A stretch of 64,000 nt of DNA, taken from an uncultured Alphaproteobacteria bacterium. GTDB lineage: Bacteria > Pseudomonadota > Alphaproteobacteria > HIMB59. Shown here one piece after another: positions 30,748 through 40,997 of this stretch (its first letter is position 1; every line of letters starts with the position of its first letter). The notes beneath the pieces are model-generated. The model was not told where the DNA came from. It made no database searches and saw nothing but the letters and a program-made list of their open reading frames with translations. Both the position numbers and the translations under genes were made by a program. The DNA lies in assembly GCA_902599405.1 (NCBI GenBank), contig CACKFO010000007.1, forward strand, positions 1 to 64,000. Reading direction: 5' to 3'.

Positions 30748-32105
30748 TTCACAGCAGGTATTGATGCCATAGACTCTTCAAAAGCTTCCGTATCAAATTT
30801 ATCTTCAGCGAGATTGCCTGAAAAATAATCCATATATGCCTGCATATCAAAATGACCATGACCACAAAGATTGAATAAAATAGCTTTTGATTTACCCTCA
30901 GCTTTACACTTAAGAGCTTCATCAACAGCACCTTTAATAGCGTGAGTGGCCTCAGGTGCAGGCATGATACCTTCAGTTCTTGCGAATTGTATACCGGCCT
31001 CTAAGCACTCTTTTTGACCATAAGCTCGAGGTTCCATATGACCATTATGAACTAAATGCGATAGCATTGGTGACATTCCATGATATCTTAATCCACCTAC
31101 ATGAGTAGGTGATGGCATAAAATCAGAGCCTAATGTGTGCATCTTCAACAATGGTGCAGATTTTAGAGTGTCACCAAAGTCATAGGAATACTTACCTTTT
31201 GTTAAAGATGGACAAGAGGATGGCTCAACTGCAATAGCATGAACATCTTGTTCTCCTCTGAATTTTTTTCCTAAAAAAGGATTACATAAACCTGAGAAAT
31301 TACTTCCCCCACCAGTGCATCCTATAACAATATCAGGATAATCATTAGCCATTTCCATTTGTAGAAGTGCCTCTTGCCCAATTATAGACTGATGCATTAA
31401 GACATGGTTAAGAACACTACCTAATGCATATTTCGTATCATCATTTGTAGCTGCGACTTCTGCTGCTTCAGAGATTGCTATACCAAGTGAGCCTGAACTA
31501 TTTGGATCTTTTTCAAGTATGGCTCTACCTGAATTTGTCTCATTAGATGGGCTAGCTACAACACTACCACCATAACTTTCAATTATAGCTCTTCTGTAAG
31601 GTTTTTGATCATAGCTTACTCTTACCATGAATACTTTTATCTCTATTCCAAATACCGCTCCAGCATAACTTAACGCTGTTCCCCATTGGCCTGCACCGGT
31701 CTCGGTTGCTATTTTTTTTACACCTGCTTCTTTATTATAAAAAGCCTGAGCTAATGCAGTATTCGGTTTATGGCTACCTGAAGGACTTGCTCCTTCGTAT
31801 TTGTAATAAATTCTGGCTGGTGTATCTAATGCTTTCTCTAATGCTCTAGCCCTTACTAGCGGTGTAGATCTCCAACGACTGTATGCCTCTAAAACTGGTC
31901 CCGGAATATCTATATACCTCTCTTGGGTAACTTCTTGCATTATTAATTCCATGGGAAATAAAGGTGCTAAGTCATCTGGACCTATTGGTTGTTTTGTTCC
32001 TGGATTTAAGGGTGGGCTCATAGGCTCTTTTAAATCCGCTCCCAGGTTGTACCACTGTTTTGGCACATCACTGTCTTTTAAAAAAAATTTACTATCCTCA
32101 CTCAT
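30744..32105 (-). CDS. TrpB-like (TrpB2-type) PLP-dependent enzyme
   Basis: RSTPLVRARALEKAL...YYKYEGASPSGSHKPNTA, GAGQWG, GCTGGGSNF. Confidence 0.92.
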   Translation of the reverse strand: MSEDSKFFLKDSDVPKQWYNLGADLKEPMSPPLNPGTKQPIGPDDLAPLFPMELIMQEVTQERYIDIPGPVLEAYSRWRSTPLVRARALEKALDTPARIYYKYEGASPSGSHKPNTALAQAFYNKEAGVKKIATETGAGQWGTALSYAGAVFGIEIKVFMVRVSYDQKPYRRAIIESYGGSVVASPSNETNSGRAILEKDPNSSGSLGIAISEAAEVAATNDDTKYALGSVLNHVLMHQSIIGQEALLQMEMANDYPDIVIGCTGGGSNFSGLCNPFLGKKFRGEQDVHAIAVEPSSCPSLTKGKYSYDFGDTLKSAPLLKMHTLGSDFMPSPTHVGGLRYHGMSPMLSHLVHNGHMEPRAYGQKECLEAGIQFARTEGIMPAPEATHAIKGAVDEALKCKAEGKSKAILFNLCGHGHFDMQAYMDYFSGNLAEDKFDTEAFEESMASIPAVN

Positions 32106-32149
32106 AATGCATAACTTTATTGTATTTGTTAGACAAAAAGTAGGATTAT

Positions 32150-33061
32150 TTATTCACTATAGAACCTATTTAAGGCTGCTTCTTTGTTAATTAATGGTAA
32201 AAGTTGTGCTACGAGCACGCCAATAAGTATTAAAAAACAACCAAAAATTTGAACATTTGTCAAAAATTGAGAAAGAATAACCCACGCTGCTAACGATCCA
32301 AATACACCTTCAAGAGAAAATGTAATTGCTGCTGTAGAGGGTTTTACATACCTTTGACCAAAAACTTGTAGAGTATAAGCAATCCCACTTGACATTACAC
32401 CTACATATAAAAGCTCAAAGATTTCTTTTGATATCCCGTCAATAGTAGGATTTTCAAAAATGAATATAAATGGCAAACTATAAAAAAAACATAATAGAAA
32501 TTGAGATGATGCTAAGGTAAATGGTGCATTTATTATTTCAAAGTATTCATCAATTAAAATGCAATGTATTGCAAAAAATAAAGCACATACAATTACAAGT
32601 ATATCAGCAAATTGTGCTTCAAAACTATTTTCAAGAGTTAAGTAATAAGACCCTACGAGACATATTGATACGGATAGCCAAATACTCCAGTGTATTTTCT
32701 TTTTTAAAAATAATCTCGATATTATAGGAACAAATGGAACATATAATATAGTTAAGAAAGCTGCATTTCCTACTTTAGTATACTGTAAAGCGTATTGTTG
32801 AAGGTAAGTTCCTAATAATAAACTTAAACCAGTTAAAAGAACTACGAATATAAATTTTTTTTTATTTTTAAGATTTTTAATTTTATTTATTTCATAAAAA
32901 GCAAAAGGTAACACTATTATTCCACCAATTAAAAAACGCATATTTGTAAAAGTTAGTGGACCAATAAATTCCATTCCTGTAGTTTGGGCCACAAATGCAG
33001 TACCCCAAATTATTGATGCTACTATGAGACATAAAGTAGATAAGAAATGTTTGGAGTTCAT
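32150..33061 (-). CDS. EamA/DMT-superfamily transporter
   Basis: About 10 TM with two EamA-like repeats; SIIWGTAFVAQ. Confidence 0.88.
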   Translation of the reverse strand: MNSKHFLSTLCLIVASIIWGTAFVAQTTGMEFIGPLTFTNMRFLIGGIIVLPFAFYEINKIKNLKNKKKFIFVVLLTGLSLLLGTYLQQYALQYTKVGNAAFLTILYVPFVPIISRLFLKKKIHWSIWLSVSICLVGSYYLTLENSFEAQFADILVIVCALFFAIHCILIDEYFEIINAPFTLASSQFLLCFFYSLPFIFIFENPTIDGISKEIFELLYVGVMSSGIAYTLQVFGQRYVKPSTAAITFSLEGVFGSLAAWVILSQFLTNVQIFGCFLILIGVLVAQLLPLINKEAALNRFYSE

Positions 33062-33068
33062 AAGAAAC

Positions 33069-33143
33069 TGGCTCCGCAGGTAGGATTCGAACCTACGACC
33101 TGTCGGTTAACAGCCGAATGCTCTACCGCTGAGCTACTGCGGA
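33069..33143 (-). tRNA. tRNA-Asn (anticodon GTT), CCA encoded
   Basis: Reverse strand tccgcagtagctcagcggtagagcattcggctgttaaccgacaggtcgtaggttcgaatcctacctgcggagcca. Confidence 0.97.
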
Positions 33144-33250
33144 ACGTTGCATCAAACTACAATAATTTTTTAAATTTTCAATTAGCATTTTTTATTCAAT
33201 TTTAAAAATAATTTTCAATGATATTAGGGTTTATTTGGATATAATATTTT

Positions 33251-33508
33251 ATGGAAAAAATTATTTCACCTTGTATATCAATATGCAAAACAGATCCATC
33301 TACCGGATATTGTTATGGCTGTGCTAGAACTTCTGAAGAAAAAGCTATATGGAAAGACGAAAATACGACAAATGAATGGAAAATAAATAATATTTCCGAG
33401 TTAAAAAATAGACTTTCTGGTTGGCAATTATCATCATTTGAGGAGTCATATGATTTTAAAATAAAAAACGGAATATCTTTAGCAAAGCACAAAATGATGA
33501 ATAAATGA
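33251..33508 (+). CDS. DUF1289-family protein
   Basis: SPCISICKTDPSTGYCYGCARTSEEKAIW Cys pattern. Confidence 0.85.
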   Translation: MEKIISPCISICKTDPSTGYCYGCARTSEEKAIWKDENTTNEWKINNISELKNRLSGWQLSSFEESYDFKIKNGISLAKHKMMNK

Positions 33509-33927
33509 AAAAAATTAAAGGCTCGTGTCTTTGCAAGAAAATTACCTTTGAGATTAAAAATGAATGTAGATACTCAGTTTTTTGCCATTGCCAGATGTGC
33601 CAGGCTTCAAATGCTGAATTTAGTTCTTATACAAAAGTAAAAAAAGAAAATCTAAATTTTAAAAGTAAAAAAACTTTAAAATGGTTTGTTTCTAGTAAAC
33701 ATTATAAAAGAGGTTTTTGTTCTATTTGTGGAAGTTCATTATTTTTTCAAAAAAAATCTTCAGATGATTATATCTCAATATCAACAGGTACTTTAAATAA
33801 AAATATACCTTCTATCGGCCATATTTTTTACAAATATAAAAAATCAAAAATTAATTTTTCTAAATTAAAAAAATTTCCTCAATCTGCCCAAGGATATTTT
33901 GATAAGTTTATTTACAGAATTAAATGA
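33505..33927 (+). CDS. GFA/CENP-V-family zinc protein
   Basis: GSCLCKKITFEI, CHCQMCQ, FCSICGSSLFF. Confidence 0.88.
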   Translation: MKKIKGSCLCKKITFEIKNECRYSVFCHCQMCQASNAEFSSYTKVKKENLNFKSKKTLKWFVSSKHYKRGFCSICGSSLFFQKKSSDDYISISTGTLNKNIPSIGHIFYKYKKSKINFSKLKKFPQSAQGYFDKFIYRIK

Positions 33928-34742
33928 ATTACTCATTAACAATCAAGATTATCTTAATATTACTATTTATATACCTTTTAATTATCTTTTATGTTTATAC
34001 AAAACAAAGATCTCTTCTTTATGTCCCTCAAATTGATAATTATGATGATGAAACACTAATTATTCCTGTAGAACAAGTATTTATTGAAAATAGCTCAAAT
34101 ATAAAATTAAGATCAATTTTTTATAAACATCCATCTAATACTAAAACTACTTTACTAATGTTTCACGGTAATGCTGGTCCTATTGAAAATAGATTTTATA
34201 AAATTAACAAGTTATCAAAATATGACCAAAATATTTTACTTATTTCTTGGAGATCATATAGTGGTAATGATGGTGAACCTACTGAGGATGGTTTATATGA
34301 TGACGCTAAAAGTGCTATAAAATGGCTTGAAGAAAAAAATATTTCTAAAAAGGACATCATTATTTATGGAGAATCTTTAGGAACTGCTGTTAGTATAGAA
34401 ATAGCCCAGAATAATAATTTTAAGGGTCTAATTCTGGAGGCGCCATTTACTTCAATGATTGATGCTGCTAAATTTCATTATCCATACCTTCCTGTTTCAA
34501 TCATGCTCAAAGATAAGTATTCAAGTGGTAAAAAGATTAAAAACGTTATTTCCCCTATATTTATTATGCACGCCACAGGGGATGATATTGTTCCATTTAG
34601 AATGGGTGAAAAAATTTACAAATTAGCAAATTCACCTAAAAGTAGTTATTTCGTTGATGAGAATGAACATTTAGTAACTTATGATGAAAATTTAATGAAT
34701 AAGATGGATGAGTTTTATGAAACTATAATTAATGATGAATAA
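33924..34742 (+). CDS. Membrane-anchored alpha/beta hydrolase
   Basis: N-terminal TM, MFHGNAGP, YGESLGTAVS nucleophile elbow, HATGDDIVP. Confidence 0.88.
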   Translation: MNYSLTIKIILILLFIYLLIIFYVYTKQRSLLYVPQIDNYDDETLIIPVEQVFIENSSNIKLRSIFYKHPSNTKTTLLMFHGNAGPIENRFYKINKLSKYDQNILLISWRSYSGNDGEPTEDGLYDDAKSAIKWLEEKNISKKDIIIYGESLGTAVSIEIAQNNNFKGLILEAPFTSMIDAAKFHYPYLPVSIMLKDKYSSGKKIKNVISPIFIMHATGDDIVPFRMGEKIYKLANSPKSSYFVDENEHLVTYDENLMNKMDEFYETIINDE

Positions 34743-36438
34743 ATTTAATAATCTTCCAGAACTATTTTATTTTCAAGCAGATAAGAACGAAAATAATCAA
34801 CACTTACTAAAACTCGACTCAAACAATCAAGTTATCTCAATGAGTTGGTTAGAGACAAAAAATCTAACAACGAAAATACATAATTTTTTAGCAAACAAAT
34901 ATTTAGGTGAATTAGAGAGAGTTTTATTGGTTTCAGAAAATAGACCTGAATGGATGGCCTCTGATATAGCTATAATGTCTAATAAACTTATTTGTGTCCC
35001 CAACTATACAACTTATACATCAAGAGATTTTGAGCATATTTTAAATGACTCTCAGCCTGTTGGTTTAATAGTTTCAAATAAAAATTTACTTCAGACTATT
35101 TTAACAGCCAGTGAAAAAGTTAAATATAATTTCAAATTTATCTTATGTTTTGATTATTTTGAAAATAATTTAATTTCAAATTTAGTATTTTTAAATGACT
35201 TAACAGATGACAATAATGATAATAACAGAGAAAAAATTAAAGAAATTAAGCGCAAAGATCCAGCTTGTATTATTTACACGTCAGGTACACAAGGATTACC
35301 GAAAGGTGTGATTTTAAGTCATGGGGGCATATTAAGTAATTGTGAAGGAGCGTATGAACTTCTTAAAACTATAAAGAGTCCAGATTTAACCTTTCTTACT
35401 TGGTTACCTTTATCTCATTCATATGAACATGCAGTTCAATTTGTTCAGATTATTTTAGAAGCAAAAGTATTTTATAACAAAAGTATTGAAACACTTCTGC
35501 CTACAGTAAAAATTGCACAACCTCATATAATGACTGCTGTTCCAAGATTTTATAATAATCTCCATGCAAAAATGAAGATTAATTTGAAAAATCAGTCTAA
35601 TTTTAAACAAAATTTATTTAATAAGACTATCCAGCTAGGAACAAAAAAATTTAAAAATAATAAATTAAGTTTTAGTGAAAATATAATTAATCTAATATTA
35701 GATAAATTAGTCAGAAAAAAAGTAAAAAATAATTTTGGTGGCAGATTAGAGGCTTTTATATCAGGTGGAGGACCTCTTGATAGTCAAGTAGGGGAGGCCC
35801 TTAATGCCCTTGGTTTAAAGACTTTACAAGGTTATGGCTTAACAGAAACCTCACCAGTTGTAAGCTGCAATTTATTAAATAAAGTAAAAGTTGATACAGT
35901 TGGTCCTATATTTCCTGGAGTTGAAGTTAAATTAGCAGAAGATGGTGAAATATTAGTTAAAGGGGAGAACCTTATGCTGGGCTATTGGAATAATAAAGAA
36001 GCTACTGAGCAAACAATAAAAGATGGTTGGCTCCATACAGGGGATATTGGTGAATTTGATGAGGACAATTATCTTAAAATTACAGATCGTAAAAAGGATA
36101 TAATAGTTTCTCTAGGAGGTGATAATATTGCACCATCTAAGATTGAAAATCTATTAACTTTATCTCCTGAGATAGAACAAGCCTGTGTCTTTGGTGAACA
36201 AAAGAATTATATTGCAGCATTATTAGTATTAAACTCAGAGAGTAAATCTAGTGATGAAGATATTCAAAGATATATTGATGAAGTAAATAAAGACTTAACT
36301 CAACCAGAAAAAATAAAAAAGTTTATCTTTATTGATGAGCCCTTTAGTATTGAAAATAACCTAATGACTCCCACAATGAAAGTTAGGAGACATGAAGTAC
36401 AAAAAAAATATCAAAATCAAATTGATCAATTATTTTAA
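34732..36438 (+). CDS. AMP-dependent synthetase/long-chain acyl-CoA ligase
   Basis: IIYTSGTQGLPKGVILSHGG, GYGLTETSPVV, GWLHTGDIGEFDE. Confidence 0.93.
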   Translation: MMNKFNNLPELFYFQADKNENNQHLLKLDSNNQVISMSWLETKNLTTKIHNFLANKYLGELERVLLVSENRPEWMASDIAIMSNKLICVPNYTTYTSRDFEHILNDSQPVGLIVSNKNLLQTILTASEKVKYNFKFILCFDYFENNLISNLVFLNDLTDDNNDNNREKIKEIKRKDPACIIYTSGTQGLPKGVILSHGGILSNCEGAYELLKTIKSPDLTFLTWLPLSHSYEHAVQFVQIILEAKVFYNKSIETLLPTVKIAQPHIMTAVPRFYNNLHAKMKINLKNQSNFKQNLFNKTIQLGTKKFKNNKLSFSENIINLILDKLVRKKVKNNFGGRLEAFISGGGPLDSQVGEALNALGLKTLQGYGLTETSPVVSCNLLNKVKVDTVGPIFPGVEVKLAEDGEILVKGENLMLGYWNNKEATEQTIKDGWLHTGDIGEFDEDNYLKITDRKKDIIVSLGGDNIAPSKIENLLTLSPEIEQACVFGEQKNYIAALLVLNSESKSSDEDIQRYIDEVNKDLTQPEKIKKFIFIDEPFSIENNLMTPTMKVRRHEVQKKYQNQIDQLF

Positions 36439-36938
36439 TGCAATTATTTGCAGCCATAGATTTTGAAACAGCCACAAGTGAGAGAACATCAGCATGTGCT
36501 ATTGGATATGTAATATTTAATAAAACTAAAATTATAAAAAAAGTCTCCCATTTAATAAGACCACCTAAACCTGAAGTTCATTTTACAGATATTCATGGTT
36601 TAACATGGGATATGTTAAAGAAAGCTAAAACATTTGATAGAGTGTGGCGCCAAATTAAGAGTGAATTATCAGCTGTTGATTACTTTTTTGCGCATAATGC
36701 TCCTTTTGATCGATCTGTCCTGCACTCTTGTTGTTATTTTTATAATATCGACCTACCTAAACAAGAATTTAAAGATACTGTTGCAATCGCAAGAAAATAT
36801 TGGGAATTTGAAAACAATAAACTAAATACAGTTTGTAAAAATTTAAGAATTCCATTAAATCATCACGATGCATTATCAGATGCTAAAGGATGTGCTTTGA
36901 TAGCTATTGAGGCTTTTAAAAAAGGTTATTTTATTTAA
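36438..36938 (+). CDS. DnaQ-like DEDDh 3'-5' exonuclease
   Basis: AAIDFETAT, AHNAPFDRSVL, HHDALSDAKGCA. Confidence 0.9.
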   Translation: MQLFAAIDFETATSERTSACAIGYVIFNKTKIIKKVSHLIRPPKPEVHFTDIHGLTWDMLKKAKTFDRVWRQIKSELSAVDYFFAHNAPFDRSVLHSCCYFYNIDLPKQEFKDTVAIARKYWEFENNKLNTVCKNLRIPLNHHDALSDAKGCALIAIEAFKKGYFI

Positions 36939-38124
36939 TTTTATTACCTATAAAGCTCATAGAAGAAAAAATAATTATTAAGGCAAGGCTCATATAGATC
37001 AAGGTGTTTATCGAATTTGTCTCATCCAATATCAATCCATATAAGAAAGGGGAGGCTGCTGAGGCCAAAACACCAAAAAATGTTAAAAGGGCCCTTATTG
37101 CACCTAGGTTTTTGACTCCATACATTTCTGCCCACAAAGAATTAGACATATTTTCAGTAAATCCATTTGATAATCCAAGACCTGCCATGTAAAGATATAA
37201 TACAAATATATGATTTGAAAATAACATCACAATAAATATTAAAGCCATGGGAATTAAGTGAAATGTGATTACACTCCTACCAGAAAATTTATCGACTAAC
37301 AAACCAGAAACTAATGAACCACCAATTCCACAGATTGCATAAAAAATAAAACTTTGTGCAATATCTAACATTGTCCAATTATTTAATTGCCCAATAAAAA
37401 CTTGATGAAATAAAAAACCAGTTACTGTAAATGACATAAATAATGTAAGTGGTAAATAAAGATAAAATTTAAGATCTGTTAAGACATCTCTTCTTCTCCA
37501 TGAAAATGAATTTTGTATACCTTCATTCTCAAACCCAGTTTCACTTTTAAAATTATTTTTATTTAATAGGTAGTATAAAAATACTCCGAAAAATATTATT
37601 ATAAATACAGATGAACTAAACCAGGTAATTCTCCAGCCAAAAGTTAATATTAAAATTACTACTACAAATGGATAGATCATCTCACCAAAAGAAAAACCAA
37701 ATCCAGATATTGCTAATGCTTTTCCTCTATTAGCTTTAAAGTATCTTGCCATGGTCGTTCTTGAAGTGTGTCCCATAAGCCCTTGTCCGAAAAGTCTTAA
37801 AAAATAAATTACAAAAAAAAGAAGAATTACATTAAACACAATACTTGCAAAAAAACATGTTATCGAAAGTCCTAAAACAATTGCTAAAGTATATTTTTTA
37901 AGAGAGACCGTATCTATAAGTTTGCCAGCCCATATAATAGTTAACGCACTTAAAATTGTAGCTATTGAATACAGACTACCAAATTGAGTATTACTTAAGT
38001 TAAATGTTTCTCTAAAATCTTCACTAAAAAGAGAAATAAAAAATGTTTGTCCAAATCCTGATGCGAATGCTATTAGAAAGCCAAATATTAATAAATTTGA
38101 ATTTTTATTTATAAAATTAATCAA
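36931..38124 (-). CDS. MFS transporter
   Basis: 12-TM pattern. Confidence 0.85.
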   Translation of the reverse strand: MINFINKNSNLLIFGFLIAFASGFGQTFFISLFSEDFRETFNLSNTQFGSLYSIATILSALTIIWAGKLIDTVSLKKYTLAIVLGLSITCFFASIVFNVILLFFVIYFLRLFGQGLMGHTSRTTMARYFKANRGKALAISGFGFSFGEMIYPFVVVILILTFGWRITWFSSSVFIIIFFGVFLYYLLNKNNFKSETGFENEGIQNSFSWRRRDVLTDLKFYLYLPLTLFMSFTVTGFLFHQVFIGQLNNWTMLDIAQSFIFYAICGIGGSLVSGLLVDKFSGRSVITFHLIPMALIFIVMLFSNHIFVLYLYMAGLGLSNGFTENMSNSLWAEMYGVKNLGAIRALLTFFGVLASAASPFLYGLILDETNSINTLIYMSLALIIIFSSMSFIGNKIK

Positions 38125-38186
38125 AACAAGAGGGATATTATGATTTAATGACTATATATCAATTATAATAAAGAAAGGGACGACTG

Positions 38187-38594
38187 GTGAGCACAATTAA
38201 AAGAACTGATGATGATAATCATCCAATTATAAAGGAAGTCTATGAAGATATTAAACAATCAAGAAACACAACTTATATAGGTAATTTTTGGAAATATTTA
38301 GCATTCGACCCTCAATTACTAAAAAATGTTTGGAGTGATGTTAAAGATTTAATGGTTAAACAAACCATAATTCCAAATAAAACTAAAGAAATGATTTATA
38401 TGGCAGTTTCTATAACAAATAATTGCTCGTATTGCACACATTCACACACAGCTGCAGCAAAAAAACTTGGGATGACTGAAGACGAACATTCAGAATTTTT
38501 AAATATTGTAGCTCTTGCAGCAAAAACAAATCAACTGGTCAATAGTATACAAGTGCCAGTAGATGAAATATTTGATGAAGATATAGAAAAATAA
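38187..38594 (+). CDS. Carboxymuconolactone decarboxylase/AhpD-like protein
   Basis: CSYCTHSHTAAAKKLGM motif; GTG start. Confidence 0.8.
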   Translation: MSTIKRTDDDNHPIIKEVYEDIKQSRNTTYIGNFWKYLAFDPQLLKNVWSDVKDLMVKQTIIPNKTKEMIYMAVSITNNCSYCTHSHTAAAKKLGMTEDEHSEFLNIVALAAKTNQLVNSIQVPVDEIFDEDIEK

Positions 38595-38598
38595 CTCA

Positions 38599-38700
38599 AT
38601 GGAATTCTTAATATGGTTTTGGAATGCTGGTGAACTTCTAATGATTATAGGTATTGGGATAATTATAATTGGATTATTATTTTATAGAAAAAAAAAATAA
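38599..38700 (+). CDS. Putative 33-aa single-TM small protein (not in ORF track)
   Basis: MEFLIWFWNAGELLMIIGIGIIIIGLLFYRKKK*; starts 4 nt after the upstream CDS. Confidence 0.5.
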   Translation: MEFLIWFWNAGELLMIIGIGIIIIGLLFYRKKK

Positions 38701-38763
38701 ATCGTTAAGCTATTTATTTAATTATTTTATTTATGATCTCCAAAATTATTATAATATTAAATA

Positions 38764-39003
38764 ATGTATTACGATGATGATAATAATGACGATAATACGC
38801 TGTTAGGCAGACTTACTGAGCTAAATAGAGCCCTAAGTCAAATGATGAGAAACACCAGCGAAAGAAATATTGTTGAAAAGTTACATACTTACCAACTTGC
38901 TATAAAAAAAACTCTAAAAATTATGACTAAAAAACAGCTTAATACTATTTCCGAGTCCTCCAATGAATACGAAGATAGATTAGAACGAGGAGACTTTGAC
39001 TAA
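38764..39003 (+). CDS. Hypothetical protein, acidic ends
   Basis: Intact 79-aa ORF; no recognised motif. Confidence 0.55.
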   Translation: MYYDDDNNDDNTLLGRLTELNRALSQMMRNTSERNIVEKLHTYQLAIKKTLKIMTKKQLNTISESSNEYEDRLERGDFD

Positions 39004-39006
39004 AAT

Positions 39007-40125
39007 TTAGTCTAAATTTTTAAAACCGTAACCTGTTTTTTTTACTCTTGTTTTAAAATAATTCTTATTAAATTTGTTAATTGTAGGTTTTGTATTTATT
39101 TGCTTGGCAATTTTAATACCAGCTTTTTTAAGAGAAGAGACTTTTGTAAAATTATTTGTGATAATATTGACTTTATTTACTTTTAATAACTTAAGTATCT
39201 TAGCGGCAATATTAAAGTCTCTTTCATCATCTAAAAAACCTATGTTGTGATCAGCATCAATAGTATCCAAGCCTTTTGACTGAAGAGAATATGCCCTCAT
39301 TTTATTGGCTAGCCCTATACCTCTCCCTTCTTGATCTAAATAAAGGATAATACCTCCTTTATTTTTAACCATATAGTTTAAAGAGTTATTTAATTGTTCT
39401 CCGCAATCGCATTTTCTAGAGTGAAATATATCCCCAGTAAAACAAGCTGAGTGAATTCTAAGGTTTGTTGGTTGTTTTAAATTTTTTGGTTTAATTATGA
39501 TCGCGATATGTCTTCTAGCACCAATATATGACTTAAAAATATTAAAAGTAGTAGATGCAACATTTGGTAAGGGCACATTTGCACTTGAAACTAATCTGAT
39601 ACTATTAGTTATAAATTTATTCTGATTTTTTAACTCTTTATGGTTAAATCTTAATAGACCAAGTTGTAATATTAGATTATCAATATTTTTATAGTATTTA
39701 GAATTAATTTTTTTAAATACAAGTGATGGTATTACCTTCGCATTTTTGGCTATATCTAAACAGACATTATGGAAGTCTTTACTTTTGATATAAGGCTCAT
39801 CTTTAAATAATATTTTATTTTGATCAGATAAAGGGTTAATGAATAAACTTAATAAAGATTTGTTTGATATTTTTTCATTTATTTTTAAATAAATATTTGT
39901 TGATACTTTATTTTCAAATATTGATTTTGCTTTTTGTTTTGTGATTAAAAGATATTTGTCTTTTTGTAGGTATTGATTTAATTGATTTAGAATTTTATTG
40001 TCCGAATGTTCAATATTAAAGAACATCCAATAATTTTTATTTTCTTTAATAACTATTGGTCTTCCGGTTCTAAGCTCATTGATAGCTCTATCAATAAATG
40101 TGCCAAAATTTGATTTTAAACTCAT
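39007..40125 (-). CDS. ribA: GTP cyclohydrolase II with N-terminal extension
   Basis: CFTGDIFHSRKCDCGEQL zinc motif, DQEGRGIGLANKMRAYSLQ, GFLDDERDF. Confidence 0.9.
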   Translation of the reverse strand: MSLKSNFGTFIDRAINELRTGRPIVIKENKNYWMFFNIEHSDNKILNQLNQYLQKDKYLLITKQKAKSIFENKVSTNIYLKINEKISNKSLLSLFINPLSDQNKILFKDEPYIKSKDFHNVCLDIAKNAKVIPSLVFKKINSKYYKNIDNLILQLGLLRFNHKELKNQNKFITNSIRLVSSANVPLPNVASTTFNIFKSYIGARRHIAIIIKPKNLKQPTNLRIHSACFTGDIFHSRKCDCGEQLNNSLNYMVKNKGGIILYLDQEGRGIGLANKMRAYSLQSKGLDTIDADHNIGFLDDERDFNIAAKILKLLKVNKVNIITNNFTKVSSLKKAGIKIAKQINTKPTINKFNKNYFKTRVKKTGYGFKNLD

Positions 40126-40166
40126 AGACTATATATATACTCAATAGTACTTGATACAGATGAAAA

Positions 40167-40997
40167 ATGATAACAAAGCATAATATTTCTTCACTATTTG
40201 AATTTGTAAAAAAACAAAAAAAATCAAATATCTTAAGAATTGATTTAATTAACAAATCGTTTGTACTTAGTCAACATTCTAAAACCAATCATATTTTAAT
40301 TGATAAAAATGGCGTTAATTTTAATTGTAAGATTGAAAAAAAAATAAATGAAATAGCACAAATTTTGTTACCAATATTGATGATCAAAAAAAAATTTTAT
40401 ATCGGCCAAATTGGGCAAAGCTTAGACGGTAAAATTGCACTTTTAAACGGCAATTCTCATTACATTAATGATAAAAATAGTATTTCATACCTTCATAGTC
40501 TTCGTTCAGTGTGTGATGCAGTTATAGTTGGTGTAAATACAATAAAAAAAGATAATCCATTGCTCACTACAAGAGCAATTAAGGGCTCAAATCCTCAGAG
40601 GATAATTATAGATCCGTCTCTAAAATTAACAAATAACTATCAAATATTTAAAGATGGTTTTTCAAATATCATATTTACACACTCTAATATAAAAAAAAAT
40701 TTAAAAAATACACAAATTTATAAATTACCTGAAAGAAACTTCACAAATCTTATATACAAACATATAAATAATTTAGGTTTTAAGTTCGTATTAGTAGAAG
40801 GTGGTTCTAAAACTATATCTAAATTTCTTGAGAATAAATTATTAGATATTATGCAATTTATAATAGCACCTACAATAATTGGTTCTGGTATTAATTCTAT
40901 AAATATAAAACCTATAACAAATTTAAAAAAAGTTATTAGAACAAAAAATAAAATTTATAAATTTGGCGAAGAAATAATAGTAAGTTTAGAGTTTTAA
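40167..40997 (+). CDS. RibD C-terminal (DHFR-fold) reductase domain protein, no deaminase domain
   Basis: GQIGQSLDGKIA...CDAVIVGVNTIKKDNPLLT...NPQRIIIDPSLKL; lacks CDA Zn motif. Confidence 0.87.
   Translation: MITKHNISSLFEFVKKQKKSNILRIDLINKSFVLSQHSKTNHILIDKNGVNFNCKIEKKINEIAQILLPILMIKKKFYIGQIGQSLDGKIALLNGNSHYINDKNSISYLHSLRSVCDAVIVGVNTIKKDNPLLTTRAIKGSNPQRIIIDPSLKLTNNYQIFKDGFSNIIFTHSNIKKNLKNTQIYKLPERNFTNLIYKHINNLGFKFVLVEGGSKTISKFLENKLLDIMQFIIAPTIIGSGINSINIKPITNLKKVIRTKNKIYKFGEEIIVSLEF

Noticed and set aside
30749-30931. 60-aa minus ORF inside the TrpB-like gene
   Set aside because: Overlaps the correct frame of a strongly supported CDS
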